From NCBI RefSeq assembly GCF_025960875.1, contig NZ_JAODLR010000014.1, forward strand, positions 1-64,000: a stretch of DNA of 64,000 nucleotides. The letters run 5' to 3'. Source of the DNA: Crystallibacter permensis. GTDB taxonomy: Bacteria; Actinomycetota; Actinomycetes; Actinomycetales; Micrococcaceae. The translations under genes and the position numbers were made by a program. Below the pieces are notes generated by a model. The model was not told the origin of the DNA. It was given only the letters and a program-made list of their open reading frames with translations, and did not search any database. This document shows positions 44,734 through 54,458 of this stretch, in pieces (position 1 is the first letter of the stretch; every line of letters begins with the position of its first letter).

Positions 44734-45648
44734 GTGCGCAAAATACTAGCGACCATGCTGCCCTTTGCGCTGTTGCTTACCGCATGCAGCAGTGCCGACA
44801 GCGAAGGCTCCGGCTCGGACAGTCTGGATGACGTGACGATCACAGCAACTGATGCCGGCTCCGCCCCTAAAGTCGAGTTCGATGCACCCTTGGAGTTGCC
44901 TGAATCAGCGGCTCAGGTAGTGAATGAAGGCGAAGGCGAAGGCGCTGTTGACGGGCAGTGGATCCGGTTTCATTTTGCCCAATATGATGCCGTGACAGGC
45001 GAATCCGCCGGAGGCACCTATGATTCCCCTACAGCCCAGACTTTTGAGCTAAATGAGCAGATGAAGTCGTTGGAGCCTTCACTGTACGACGCTCTACTGG
45101 GTTCAAAACCTGGCGATAATGTGGCTTATTACCAAAAGCCGGTGGAATCTACCGGTGCGAGTGCTGCGGCGCAGAATCCTCAGTTGCTGGTCCTTACTGT
45201 CGATCGAGTCAAAGACAAGGGCATAAAAGCGGAGGCATCAGAAGTGGCCGAACTGGAAGAAGCCGGTAAGCTGCCCGAAATATCGTTCGATGACAAGGGC
45301 GTTCCGTCCGTCAAGATTCCGGAGGGCGTCGACGCGCCGGACGACTTGATCGTTCAGGTCATCGAGGAGGGCGATGGCAAGGAAGCCACCGCCGAGAGCA
45401 CAGTCAAGGCGAACTATGCCGGCTGGAACTGGGCCGAAGGTAAGGAGTTCGACTCAAGTTTTTCCCGCGGCGAGCCGACTGAGTTCCCGCTCAACGGGGT
45501 CATCGAAGGCTGGACCAAGGGCCTGACCGGGCTCAAGGAAGGGGCAAAAGTTATGCTGTCCATTCCTACGGAACTAGCATATGTCCAAGGGCAAGGGGAC
45601 GCTTCGGGAGACTTGATCTTCTACGTCGAACTGGTCGAAGTAAAGTAA
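44734..45648 (+). CDS. FKBP-type peptidyl-prolyl isomerase lipoprotein
   Basis: The 304-residue exported protein has a signal peptide ending in the lipobox LLTAC (Cys at about residue 17), so it should be lipid-anchored outside the membrane. Two FKBP-like modules are visible. The first (about 60-165) is degenerate. The second (about 205-304) is better conserved: VKANYAGWNWAEGKEFDSS, GVIEGWTKGLTGLKEG. It should catalyse proline isomerisation in surface proteins. GTG 44734 is the start. It is paired with the cytosolic FKBP just downstream. Confidence 0.88.
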   Translation: MRKILATMLPFALLLTACSSADSEGSGSDSLDDVTITATDAGSAPKVEFDAPLELPESAAQVVNEGEGEGAVDGQWIRFHFAQYDAVTGESAGGTYDSPTAQTFELNEQMKSLEPSLYDALLGSKPGDNVAYYQKPVESTGASAAAQNPQLLVLTVDRVKDKGIKAEASEVAELEEAGKLPEISFDDKGVPSVKIPEGVDAPDDLIVQVIEEGDGKEATAESTVKANYAGWNWAEGKEFDSSFSRGEPTEFPLNGVIEGWTKGLTGLKEGAKVMLSIPTELAYVQGQGDASGDLIFYVELVEVK

Positions 45649-45684
45649 CAACCAGCCATAACCGCTAGGAAAGGTACCCTACAG

Positions 45685-46080
45685 ATGTCGTTTGGACAGC
45701 GCGAATACGATCGTAAGAAGCCCGAAATCGATTTCCCGGGCACGGATGCGCCCACGGAGCTGGGCATCGAGGACATCATCGTCGGCACCGGCGCAGAGGC
45801 CAAGACCGGGGACACCGTCTCCACGCACTATGTAGGTGTCGCCTGGTCCACCGGCGAAGAATTCGATGCTTCCTGGAACCGCGGCGCGCCGCTCGACTTT
45901 CGCGTAGGCGTGGGCCAGGTTATCCAAGGCTGGGACCAGGGCCTGCTGGGTATGAAGGTCGGCGGCCGCCGCCGCCTCGAGATCCCCTCGGAGCTTGCCT
46001 ACGGCGAACGGGGCGCAGGTGGCGCCATTGCACCGGGTGAGTCGCTGATCTTCGTAGTCGACCTGCTGGGCGTGCGGTAA
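45685..46080 (+). CDS. FKBP-type peptidyl-prolyl isomerase
   Basis: The 131-residue single-domain FKBP lacks a signal peptide. Active-site residues sit in STHYVGVAWSTGEEFDASW, the GQVIQGWDQGLLGMKVGG loop, and the SELAYGERGAG segment. It follows the lipoprotein by 36 bases and is followed by a strong hairpin, so the two FKBP genes probably close the pafA transcript. Confidence 0.94.
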   Translation: MSFGQREYDRKKPEIDFPGTDAPTELGIEDIIVGTGAEAKTGDTVSTHYVGVAWSTGEEFDASWNRGAPLDFRVGVGQVIQGWDQGLLGMKVGGRRRLEIPSELAYGERGAGGAIAPGESLIFVVDLLGVR

Positions 46081-46097
46081 CCGCATCAGAGGCCCAG

Positions 46098-46145
46098 CGG
46101 CGGGCGGAGTAACGTTAGTTCATCGTTACTCCGCCCGCCGTCGTT
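46098..46145 (+). terminator. Hairpin terminator after FKBP gene
   Basis: A perfect 17-bp inverted repeat (46098-46114 with 46124-46140) and a nine-base loop lie 18 bases after the stop. A short T-containing tail follows. It should separate the proteasome/FKBP genes from pafBC. Confidence 0.8.
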
Positions 46146-46186
46146 AACTTCGCTTGCATCGGGAAGCTGGAAGTACCCTTGAGGCT

Positions 46187-48184
46187 ATGTCCGCGTCCAA
46201 AACCGAACGCCTGCTTAATCTTCTGATCGCCCTGCTGGAACGCAGACGCGGGTACAGCAAAGAAGAGCTACACGCGCTGATACCTCCGTATAGGGAGGCT
46301 TCGAGCGAGGAGGCCTTTAACCGGCTGTTCGAACGGGACAAGGACGACCTGCGCGAAATGGGCATTCCGGTCCAGACTTTCACCGAAGATGCCTTCTTTG
46401 ACCTGGACTCTGGTCTTACGCGCTACCGCATCGACCGCGAAACCTATCGTCTCCCCGAGCTCTCCTTCACCCCGGAGGAATCAGCTGTGCTTTCGCTGGC
46501 TTCGCGTATCTGGCAGCAGGCATCGCTTGGCTCCGCCGCAGCCAGAGCAGTACGCCGGCTGGACGTCCGCGGCGCCCTCGCGGAAGGCGATTCACTTATC
46601 GGAATTGAACCCCGAATCCGCACGGCCGAGCCCGCATTCGACGAGTTGCTGAAGGCCGTCATGGACAGGTATCCGGTGTCCTTCGAATACCGGGCGGCCA
46701 ATTCCGGCGAAGTGTCGGTACGGCGGGTCGAACCGTGGGGATTGGGCAACCGCTTCGGCCACTGGTACTTGATGGGTAATGACCTTGACCGCGGAGACGA
46801 ACGCACCTTCCGTTTGACGCGGATAAGTTCGAAGGTCAGGAAGCTCTCCGGCAGCTACCTGGTTCCAGAAGAGTTCACGATGCGCTCCGCGCTGGAGTCG
46901 TTGGTCCCCGAAAAGCAGCAGGGCACTGCCACACTGCTCCTTCGGCAAGGACATGCACATTCCCTTCGGACCACCGCATCGTCTGTGGCCGCAGGGCCGA
47001 ACGGCTGGGACACCGTGACCTGCACGTTCGGCGACATCGAGACGTTTGCCGAAGAGGTTGCCTCGCATGGAGCGAACGCCCTTGCGGTCGATCCGAGCGA
47101 GCTGAAAGACGCCGTCATCCGGCGTTTCAACGGTGCGCTTGAGTCGATGACCCACGCACCGCCGTCGTACGATCTCGGCGCCGCAGCGAGGCCGGCGCGG
47201 ACAAAATCTTCGTCCTTGGACCGCCTTCCGCGGCTCCTTGATCTGGTGTCCTACGTGAGTGCCCATCCAGGTGCACCTCTGAACGAGACCGCAGAGAAGT
47301 TCGGAGTGAGCCCGGATCAGCTGGGCAAGGATCTCAGCCTGCTTTTTGTCTGCGGGGCTCCCGGTTATGGGCCGGACCAGCTGATCGACGCCTACTGGGA
47401 GGACGGCTCTATCTATATCGGCAATGCCGACGAGATAGCCCAGCCCGTTCGGCTGAGTATCGACGAAGCGCTTTCGCTCGTGGTGGGCCTGCAGGCGCTC
47501 GAAACCGTTCCGGGAGTGGGGGAGCGGCCCGCACTGCGCAGCGCGCTGAGCAAACTGCTGGATGCGACCGGCGGCGACCATGGCCTGCACCGTGCCATTG
47601 CTGCGGACTTTGACGCCGACACCCGGACGGAGGAAGTCCTCGCCCTGCAGGATGCTGTGGCTGTCGGTGAGACGCTCACCATTGAATATCTGGTCCCTTC
47701 CCGGGATGAAATAACGGTTCGGGACATCGACCCGGTCCAGGTGTTTGCTGTCGATGGCCACTGGTATACCGAAGCGTGGTGCCATGGCCAACAGGCAATC
47801 CGGCAGTTCCGTGCGGACAGGATCCGCTCGCTGCGCAGGACCGGACAGCACTTCCAGCAGCCCGAGGCGCGCAGTTCGCAATTTCCCCAGGCACTCTTTA
47901 CCCCTAGAGACACGGACGAACTCGTGGTCTTGAAGATCTCGGCTCGGCTGGCCGAGCTCGCCGAACACTACAACGCCGAACGCCGCGTCGCCTTGGACAA
48001 CGGCGACATTGTGGCGGAGCTTCGCCTGGGTTCGACGGCGATCATCACACCTTTGGTGGCCCGTCACGGCGGTGAAGTTAGCGTCCTCAAGCCAGCGAGC
48101 CTGGCGCTGGCTGCCCGCGAGTGGCTTGCAGCTGCCCTGGAGGTCTATTCGGAAAATTCAAAGCTGGACGGACTAGACTCGTAA
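46187..48184 (+). CDS. pafBC: Fused PafB-PafC WYL-domain transcriptional regulator
   Basis: The 665-residue protein combines two HTH-WYL units that are separate genes (pafB and pafC) in mycobacteria. In the first half, an HTH (about residues 1-60) and a WYL domain with RRVEPWGLGNRFGHWYLMGND (about 180-200) are visible. The second half begins near 335 with another HTH (RLLDLVSYVSAHPGAPLNETAEKFGVS), followed by WYL strands DIDPVQVFAVDGHWYTEAWC. PafBC activates DNA-damage genes independently of LexA in mycobacteria. ATG 46187 starts the conserved region, although its ribosome site is weak. Confidence 0.9.
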   Translation: MSASKTERLLNLLIALLERRRGYSKEELHALIPPYREASSEEAFNRLFERDKDDLREMGIPVQTFTEDAFFDLDSGLTRYRIDRETYRLPELSFTPEESAVLSLASRIWQQASLGSAAARAVRRLDVRGALAEGDSLIGIEPRIRTAEPAFDELLKAVMDRYPVSFEYRAANSGEVSVRRVEPWGLGNRFGHWYLMGNDLDRGDERTFRLTRISSKVRKLSGSYLVPEEFTMRSALESLVPEKQQGTATLLLRQGHAHSLRTTASSVAAGPNGWDTVTCTFGDIETFAEEVASHGANALAVDPSELKDAVIRRFNGALESMTHAPPSYDLGAAARPARTKSSSLDRLPRLLDLVSYVSAHPGAPLNETAEKFGVSPDQLGKDLSLLFVCGAPGYGPDQLIDAYWEDGSIYIGNADEIAQPVRLSIDEALSLVVGLQALETVPGVGERPALRSALSKLLDATGGDHGLHRAIAADFDADTRTEEVLALQDAVAVGETLTIEYLVPSRDEITVRDIDPVQVFAVDGHWYTEAWCHGQQAIRQFRADRIRSLRRTGQHFQQPEARSSQFPQALFTPRDTDELVVLKISARLAELAEHYNAERRVALDNGDIVAELRLGSTAIITPLVARHGGEVSVLKPASLALAAREWLAAALEVYSENSKLDGLDS

Positions 48185-48186
48185 GC

Positions 48187-48528
48187 ATGTCATGGTGGTT
48201 CTGGATTCTGCTCTGGGTTGCTCTTTGTGCCCTCGCGTTGCTCTTCGTCGGTTACCTGGGTTTCCGGCTGTTCCGCCAACTGAAGGCAACTCTGCAGGAT
48301 TTCGAGGCGGCGGCGGGCAAGCTCGGCTCTGGTTTCGACGTACCCGATAATGGTCAGGCGGCAGAGCCGCGCACCATTGTGCCGGGAGTCTTTCTTGACC
48401 CGGCGGAGGCGCGGGAAAACTATGTTTCGGGCAAGGCGGAACGACGCGAGGCCAGACGGCTCAAACGGGTAGCCAGAAGGGCTGCCGCCGGACAGAGGCA
48501 GTCACTCAGGGACGTCAGGCTTTCATAA
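48187..48528 (+). CDS. Single-helix membrane protein of unknown function
   Basis: The 113-residue protein has one long N-terminal helix (MSWWFWILLWVALCALALL, about residues 1-30). An amphipathic coiled segment and a basic Arg-rich tail follow. It is conserved between pafBC and tatA in Micrococcales; no function is known. It begins two bases after the pafBC stop, so translation is probably coupled. Confidence 0.75.
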   Translation: MSWWFWILLWVALCALALLFVGYLGFRLFRQLKATLQDFEAAAGKLGSGFDVPDNGQAAEPRTIVPGVFLDPAEARENYVSGKAERREARRLKRVARRAAAGQRQSLRDVRLS

Positions 48529-48562
48529 CGTAGGATGTACTCGAAACGAAAGGAACCACCCA

Positions 48563-48844
48563 ATGGGACGACTCTTCGATAACCCTTGGACAATCATCAT
48601 TCTCGTCATCATTGTCCTGCTGCTCTTCGGAGCTCCCAAACTCCCGGGTCTTGCCCGCAGCGTGGGTCAGTCGATGCGGATCTTCAAGTCCGAAGTCAAG
48701 CAGATGAAGGATGAAAACCCGTCCAAGGATGATGCTGACGACGACGCCGTTGAAGGCCGCGTGGTGAATCCGCCCCGAAACCAGAACAACCGGGATCAGG
48801 CGCCGAACGCGAACGGCGGAACGCCGCCGCCCAACCAGCAGTAA
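48563..48844 (+). CDS. tatA: Sec-independent translocase subunit TatA
   Basis: The 93-residue protein has one short N-terminal helix (PWTIIILVIIVLLLFG), the PKLPGLARSVGQSMRIFKSE amphipathic helix of TatA, and a polar, Asn/Pro-rich tail. It forms the protein-conducting part of the twin-arginine pathway. An AAAGGAAC site precedes the ATG. TatC follows after five bases. Confidence 0.95.
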   Translation: MGRLFDNPWTIIILVIIVLLLFGAPKLPGLARSVGQSMRIFKSEVKQMKDENPSKDDADDDAVEGRVVNPPRNQNNRDQAPNANGGTPPPNQQ

Positions 48845-48849
48845 GGCCA

Positions 48850-49695
48850 ATGTCTCGAGGTAAAAGCCGCAAGGCCAATCCTGAAGGACGGATGGCGCTC
48901 AAAGAGCACATCAAGGAATTCCGGAACCGGCTGATTGTATCCGGCATTGCTATTCTTCTCGGCGCCATCGGGGGATGGTTCCTTTACGACCCGGTAATGG
49001 TCGCGGTCCAGCAACCGCTGATCGAAATTTCGTCCGTTGAGGGCCGCCGTGCGGAAATAAACTACGGCAGCGTAGGGTCTCCCTTCGACCTGAAGATACA
49101 GGTCTCCCTGTTTCTAGGATTCCTCGTCAGTTCACCGGTCTGGATTTACCAGATCTGGGCGTTTATCACCCCTGGCCTGAAACAGAAAGAGCGGCGCTAC
49201 ACACTCGGTTTCATGGTGGCCGCTGTGCCGTTGTTTCTGCTCGGCATCTACTTTGGCTGGATTGTGCTGCCGGAGATCGTCAAGGTTCTCACCATGTTCA
49301 CGCCCGTCGGGGGTGTGAACCAGATCCTGGCAACGGACTACCTGACTTTTGTCATGCGTATGTTCCTGTCCCTGGGCGTGGCTTTCCTACTGCCCGTAGT
49401 CCTGGTCGGGGTCAACTTCGCTGGCCTTGTCAGCGGACGGCAAGTCATCAAGAGCTGGCGCATCGTCGTCTTCGTCGTGTGTGTGGTTGCCGCGATGGCA
49501 GCGCCCGGTCCGGATGCCATGTCCATGTTCCTGCTGGCGGGCCCGCTGCTGGCCCTGTTCTTTGTCGCCGTCGGCGTTTGCCTTCTCAACGACAAGCGGC
49601 GTGCACGGAAAAAGAAGGAACGCGAGGAGGAAGTGGAAGCGTCTGCAGACAAGGCAACACCGCTGACTGATCTTGAGGGTCCTGCGGAGGCCTGA
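48850..49695 (+). CDS. tatC: Sec-independent translocase subunit TatC
   Basis: The 281-residue protein has six hydrophobic helices. The N-terminal cytoplasmic segment MALKEHIKEFRNRL matches the twin-arginine signal-recognition region. Other TatC marks are FDLKIQVSLFLGFLVSSPVW and the conserved PDAMSMFLLAGP near the end of the fifth or sixth helix. The basic Lys/Glu-rich C-terminal tail is typical of Actinobacteria. It forms an operon with tatA. Confidence 0.96.
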   Translation: MSRGKSRKANPEGRMALKEHIKEFRNRLIVSGIAILLGAIGGWFLYDPVMVAVQQPLIEISSVEGRRAEINYGSVGSPFDLKIQVSLFLGFLVSSPVWIYQIWAFITPGLKQKERRYTLGFMVAAVPLFLLGIYFGWIVLPEIVKVLTMFTPVGGVNQILATDYLTFVMRMFLSLGVAFLLPVVLVGVNFAGLVSGRQVIKSWRIVVFVVCVVAAMAAPGPDAMSMFLLAGPLLALFFVAVGVCLLNDKRRARKKKEREEEVEASADKATPLTDLEGPAEA

Positions 49696-49741
49696 ACCGG
49701 TGGAAGCTCTCTTCCGCTGCGAATGCCATTAGGCTTCTAAT

Positions 49742-52570
49742 ATGAGTTCCCCATCCGAGCGGTACAGGGCGGCAACAGCCAGGGCAGCCCATTCCAAGAC
49801 CAAGCTCTTCGCGTTTGCGCAAACCCTGGGATTCGAACTGGATCCCTTCCAGCGTGAGGCCTGCGAGGCACTGGAACGGGGCAGGGGAGTGCTGGTGGCA
49901 GCGCCGACCGGCGCCGGCAAAACCGTCATCGGCGAGTTCGCCGTCTACATGGGACTGCAGCGAGGCCTGAAGGCCTTCTACACCACCCCCATCAAAGCGC
50001 TGAGCAACCAAAAATACACGGAGTTGGTCCACGTCTACGGTGCCGAACGCGTCGGGCTGCTGACGGGGGATGTTTCCATCAATCCGAACGCTGACGTGGT
50101 GGTGATGACCACTGAAGTTCTGCGCAATATGCTCTACGCGAATTCCCAGACACTGGACGAACTGGCCTACGTTGTGATGGATGAGGTCCACTACCTGGCC
50201 GACCGTTTCCGCGGTGCTGTCTGGGAAGAGGTCATCATCCATCTGCCCAGCAGCGTGCAGTTGGTATCGCTGTCGGCCACCGTATCCAATGCAGAGGAGT
50301 TCGGCGCTTGGCTTGATACCGTGCGCGGGGATACGGACGTGGTGGTATCGGAACACCGGCCAGTGCCGCTGTGGCAGCATGTGATGGTCGGACCGGATAT
50401 TCTGGACCTCTTTGCCTCGGACGTTGCCTTTGATGAGGCGGCACCGGCAATGTCGGCCGGAACCGGAGCCGCGGACCGCTTCGAGGTGAACCCCGAGCTG
50501 CTGGAGCTGGCCTACTCCGAGCAGAAGCTCAACCGGGCGGCCAACTGGGGCCGGGCTGGAGCACGCCGGGGGAAACGCGCACCGGCGAGGCCCCAGCAGC
50601 CCATGAGCCGGGTGCGCAGGGCTTCACGTCCGCAGGTCATTGCGCGGCTCGATAAGGAAGGCCTGCTCCCGGCGATCACCTTCATTTTTTCGCGGAACGG
50701 CTGTGATGCGGCGGTCAGCCAATGCCTGGATGCCGGATTGTGGCTGACCACCGAGGCTGAGCGCGATGAGATCGTCCGGCGGGTGGACGAAGCGGCCCAG
50801 GATATACCGGAGGAAGATCTGGGCGTGCTCGGTTTCTGGACCTGGCGCGAGGGGTTGGTGCGGGGCCTGGCGGCCCACCATGCCGGCATGCTGCCGACCT
50901 TCAAAGAAGTGGTGGAGAAGCTGTTCGCGGACGGCTTGGTCAAGGCCGTCTTCTCCACCGAAACGCTGGCTCTGGGCGTGAACATGCCCGCCCGAACTGT
51001 CGTGCTGGAAAAGCTGGACAAGTTCAATGGCGAAGCCCACGTCAACATCACGGCCGGCGAATACACCCAGCTGACCGGCAGGGCCGGCCGCAGGGGTATC
51101 GACATCGAGGGCCACGCGGTGGTCCTGTGGCAGCCGGGGACGGATCCTGCGGCGGTGGCCGGACTTGCCTCGCGCCGAACCTACCCGCTCAATTCCAGCT
51201 TCCGCCCGACCTACAATATGTCGATCAATCTCATCGCCCAGTTCGGCCGGCCAAAGGCTCGCGAGATACTGGAAACCTCCTTTGCCCAGTTCCAAGCGGA
51301 CAGGTCCGTGGTTGGTCTGGCGAAGCAAGTGCGCAGCCGGGAAGAATCTCTGGCCGGGTACGCCAAATCCATGACGTGCCATCTCGGCGACTTCACTGAG
51401 TACGCGCGGTTGCGGCGGGAGCTGAAAGAGGTGGAAACCCAATCGGCAAAGTCCCGGTCCCGGCACCTGCGTTCCGCCGCAGCCGCTTCTCTCGAACGCC
51501 TGCGACGGGGCGACATCATCGATATTCCCGGCGGACGAAGCGAGGGATACGCCGTGATCCTGACCCCGGACGCGTCCGGCTTCGAGCCGCGGCCCACAGT
51601 CCTGACGATGGACAAGCAGATCCGGCGAATTTCGGCCCAGGATCTCGAAGGCCCGGTCGAGGTCCTGTCCACTATCCGGGTGCCGAAGACGTTCAACAGC
51701 CGTAGCCCCAAGGAACGCCGTGATCTGGCGTCGTCACTGCGCAATGCGCTGCATGAAAACAGGCCGCCGCGGAGGGGAAGCGACCGTCAGAACTTTGCAG
51801 GGCCGGGTTCGGAACGGCAGGAACAACAGATTACGGAGCTGCGCCGGAAACTTAGGTCCCACCCCTGCCATGGCTGCAGCGACCGTGAAGACCATGCCCG
51901 CTGGTCCGAACGCTGGTGGAAGCTCCGGCGGGAGACGGACCAATTAATGGGGCAGATCCAAGGCCGTACCAATACCATCGCCAAAACTTTCGACCGCGTC
52001 TGCGACCTGCTGGACACCTACGACTACCTCGAAACCACTCCGGACGGCAGAGTCACCATCAGCCCGGCCGGCAACAGACTCCGCCGGATTTACGGCGACC
52101 GCGACCTGCTCGTGGCGTTGTGTATTGAAAACGGTGCTTTCGAAGACCTGGACGCCGCCGAGTTTGCCGCTTTTGTCTCCTGCCTGGTTTTCCAAGCCAA
52201 ACGGGAGGAGACCGGAATCCGTCCGAAGATGCCGAGCGTGTCGCTCGAATCCGCGGTCGATATTGCGGTCAAAGAATGGTCGGTACTGACCGACAGGGAG
52301 GAACAACACAAGCTGCCGCTCAGCGGTGAACCAGAACTTGGCCTCATCTGGCCCATGTACAAGTGGGCGCAAGGACGGTCTCTGCTGGCTGCCCTCCAAG
52401 GGACTGAGCTCGCGGCAGGAGACTTCGTGCGTTGGGCAAAACAGGTCATCGATCTACTTGACCAATTGGTCAAAGTCCCCGAAATTGACCCTCGGATGGC
52501 CGCACTGAGCCGGCAAGCGATCGTTCTGGTCCGGCGCGGCGTGGTGGCCTATTCCGCAGTCGCGGAATAG
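49742..52570 (+). CDS. helY: Ski2/HelY-type DEAD/DEAH-box RNA helicase
   Basis: The 942-residue helicase has an N-terminal RecA domain with APTGAGKTVIGEF (about residues 53-65), TTPIKALSNQKY, the DEVH box VVMDEVHYLADRF (about 143-155) and SATVSNAEEF. The second RecA domain carries NMPARTVVLEKL and QLTGRAGRRGID (about 443-454). The C-terminal helical region is typical of Mtr4/Ski2 relatives. Presumed role: RNA unwinding in degradation. Placement after tatC is common in Actinobacteria. Confidence 0.92.
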   Translation: MSSPSERYRAATARAAHSKTKLFAFAQTLGFELDPFQREACEALERGRGVLVAAPTGAGKTVIGEFAVYMGLQRGLKAFYTTPIKALSNQKYTELVHVYGAERVGLLTGDVSINPNADVVVMTTEVLRNMLYANSQTLDELAYVVMDEVHYLADRFRGAVWEEVIIHLPSSVQLVSLSATVSNAEEFGAWLDTVRGDTDVVVSEHRPVPLWQHVMVGPDILDLFASDVAFDEAAPAMSAGTGAADRFEVNPELLELAYSEQKLNRAANWGRAGARRGKRAPARPQQPMSRVRRASRPQVIARLDKEGLLPAITFIFSRNGCDAAVSQCLDAGLWLTTEAERDEIVRRVDEAAQDIPEEDLGVLGFWTWREGLVRGLAAHHAGMLPTFKEVVEKLFADGLVKAVFSTETLALGVNMPARTVVLEKLDKFNGEAHVNITAGEYTQLTGRAGRRGIDIEGHAVVLWQPGTDPAAVAGLASRRTYPLNSSFRPTYNMSINLIAQFGRPKAREILETSFAQFQADRSVVGLAKQVRSREESLAGYAKSMTCHLGDFTEYARLRRELKEVETQSAKSRSRHLRSAAAASLERLRRGDIIDIPGGRSEGYAVILTPDASGFEPRPTVLTMDKQIRRISAQDLEGPVEVLSTIRVPKTFNSRSPKERRDLASSLRNALHENRPPRRGSDRQNFAGPGSERQEQQITELRRKLRSHPCHGCSDREDHARWSERWWKLRRETDQLMGQIQGRTNTIAKTFDRVCDLLDTYDYLETTPDGRVTISPAGNRLRRIYGDRDLLVALCIENGAFEDLDAAEFAAFVSCLVFQAKREETGIRPKMPSVSLESAVDIAVKEWSVLTDREEQHKLPLSGEPELGLIWPMYKWAQGRSLLAALQGTELAAGDFVRWAKQVIDLLDQLVKVPEIDPRMAALSRQAIVLVRRGVVAYSAVAE

Positions 52571-52687
52571 GCGAACCGTCCGCCCCGAAGGGCAATTGGT
52601 CCACCGAATCCGCCGTCGTCGACGCTGTGCCGACTGGTTCCGGCGTGATGATGAACATTTTGTTGATTTACCTTTGATTGGAGTTTC

Positions 52688-54352
52688 ATGAGTGAGTCCC
52701 AGCTGCCCGAACGCCCGGCAGCATCCGGTCTTTCCCTGTACCGCAACGGTTCCGTGTACAGCCCTGCGGACCCCTACGCCACAGCCATGTTGGTGGACGG
52801 CGGTACGGTTGCGTGGATCGGCTCCGAAGAGGCAGCAACGTCAATCGCCGACAGCAAGATGGAGATTATCGACCTGCAGGGCCGGCTCGTGGCCCCGGGG
52901 TTCGTAGATTCCCATGCGCATGTCACGGATACCGGTTTCGCTTTGACCTCGCTCGACTTGTCCCGTTGCAACTCATTGGCCGAGCTCCTCGACGCCGTTG
53001 CCGGCGCTGCGCGTTCAGGCGCGTCCCCGGTGCTCGGGCATGGCTGGGAAGAGAGCCGCTGGCCCGAAGACCGGCCGCCTTCAGCTGACGAACTTGAGCG
53101 CGCCGGTGGCGGACAGGACGTATACCTCAGTCGGGTTGACGTGCACTCGGGAGCCGTTTCCGCCTCCTTCGCCGCCAGGCTCGGGTTGCAGGCTGAGGAA
53201 GGCTGGGACGGCACCGGGCTGGCGCGTACTCGCGCCCACCAATTGGTCCGCGCAGCCGCGCATAACCCTTCGGCCGGCCGCCGGAAGGACCTACAGCGCC
53301 TGGCGTTGAACCACGCCGCGTCGCGTGGGTATGTGGCCCTGGCGGAAATGGGAGCCCCGCACATTGCTCCGGCCGAGGACCTGCAGGAATTGATTGCGTT
53401 GGCGGACGATGAATACCGGTCGCTCCCCAGGATCCTTCCGTACTGGGGGCAGCTGGCGGAATCGGCGGAGCAGCTGCAAGATATCCTCGAGCTGTTCGGA
53501 AACAAGCTCAGGGGTCTGGCCGGCGACCTCAACATTGACGGGTCCATCGGCTCACACACCGCCTATGTGCATGGCGGCTACCAAGACCGGCCCGATGAGG
53601 CCGGAGAGCTATTCCTCACCGTGGAACAAGCAGCCCGGCACATCGAGCTCTGTTCCGTAGCGGGGATCCAAGGCGGCTTCCATGTCATTGGTGACGCAGC
53701 GCTCGACCGGGCCATCGAGGCCCTGCAGATCGCAGCCGATCGGGTCGGAAGTGCCCCGGTCCGCTCGGCCCGGCACCGGTTCGAGCATGTCGAGATGATG
53801 TCGTCCGGAGCAGTCGACCGATTGCTGGAATTCGGAGTCACTGCAAGCATGCAGCCGCTCTTCGACGCCTATTGGGGCGGCACGGACGGTATGTACGCAT
53901 CCCGGCTCGGGGCCCAGGCTTCCCTGGGCATGAATGCCATCGGGACGCTCCAGACGGCAGGCGTTCCTGTCTGTCTGGGATCGGACGCACCGGTCACGGA
54001 GCAGAGCCCGTGGGCGACGGTAAAAGCTTGTCTGGAACATCACAACCCGGAACAGCGGATCTCGGCACGGGCTGCTTTCCTTGCCCATACCCGGGCCGGC
54101 TGGCGGGCGGCGCGGGAGCCGAATCCCATGCAGGGCCAGTTGGCGCCCGGCACACCCGCCACGTTCACCGTGTGGGAAGTGGCCGAGCTCTCGATCCAGA
54201 CGCCCGACAGCAGAGTTTCGTCCTGGAGCACGGACGCGCGGGCCGGCACACCCATGCTGCCCTCGCTGGACGTCGATGTCCTGCCCGTTTGTTCACGCAC
54301 CGTAGTGGACGGGTACGCGGTCTACGACGGAGACGGTCGCCTGGCTTCCTGA
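52688..54352 (+). CDS. YtcJ-type amidohydrolase
   Basis: The 554-residue metal-dependent hydrolase has the HxH strand FVDSHAHVTDTG (about residues 75-86), the conserved GHGWEESRWPE, a IDGSIGSHTAYVHG segment in the middle, the metal-ligand HVIGDAALDRAIEAL, RFEHVEMM and the late CLGSDAPV Asp. YtcJ-like proteins hydrolyse amides or related bonds; substrates are unknown. ATG 52688 is preceded by a GGAG site. Confidence 0.9.
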   Translation: MSESQLPERPAASGLSLYRNGSVYSPADPYATAMLVDGGTVAWIGSEEAATSIADSKMEIIDLQGRLVAPGFVDSHAHVTDTGFALTSLDLSRCNSLAELLDAVAGAARSGASPVLGHGWEESRWPEDRPPSADELERAGGGQDVYLSRVDVHSGAVSASFAARLGLQAEEGWDGTGLARTRAHQLVRAAAHNPSAGRRKDLQRLALNHAASRGYVALAEMGAPHIAPAEDLQELIALADDEYRSLPRILPYWGQLAESAEQLQDILELFGNKLRGLAGDLNIDGSIGSHTAYVHGGYQDRPDEAGELFLTVEQAARHIELCSVAGIQGGFHVIGDAALDRAIEALQIAADRVGSAPVRSARHRFEHVEMMSSGAVDRLLEFGVTASMQPLFDAYWGGTDGMYASRLGAQASLGMNAIGTLQTAGVPVCLGSDAPVTEQSPWATVKACLEHHNPEQRISARAAFLAHTRAGWRAAREPNPMQGQLAPGTPATFTVWEVAELSIQTPDSRVSSWSTDARAGTPMLPSLDVDVLPVCSRTVVDGYAVYDGDGRLAS

Positions 54353-54428
54353 GCGTGTACCGGCCAACCGGGCGGACGGAATAGCCGGAAAATAGTCTTC
54401 ATGCCAGCGCATTCCGACTTGCCGTACT

Positions 54429-54458
54429 GACCTGCAGAAATGGGAAAACATGCAGGTC
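54429..54458. repeat. Palindrome GACCTGCA...TGCAGGTC
   Basis: There are perfect 8-bp arms at 54429-54436 and 54451-54458 with a 14-base spacer, in the 500-bp gap between the amidohydrolase and the mannosyltransferase. It has no T-tract, so it may be an operator or a weak terminator. In the rest of the gap (54353-54854) I see no convincing gene; a leftward frame about 54500-54705 reads protein-like but has no start codon. Confidence 0.4.

Noticed and set aside
46592-48067. 491-codon leftward frame opposite pafBC
   Set aside because: It is a shadow of a conserved two-WYL regulator; no motif is recognisable.
51720-51947. Small gene inside helY (75 codons, rightward)
   Set aside because: It is an alternate frame fully inside a conserved helicase, with no ribosome site.
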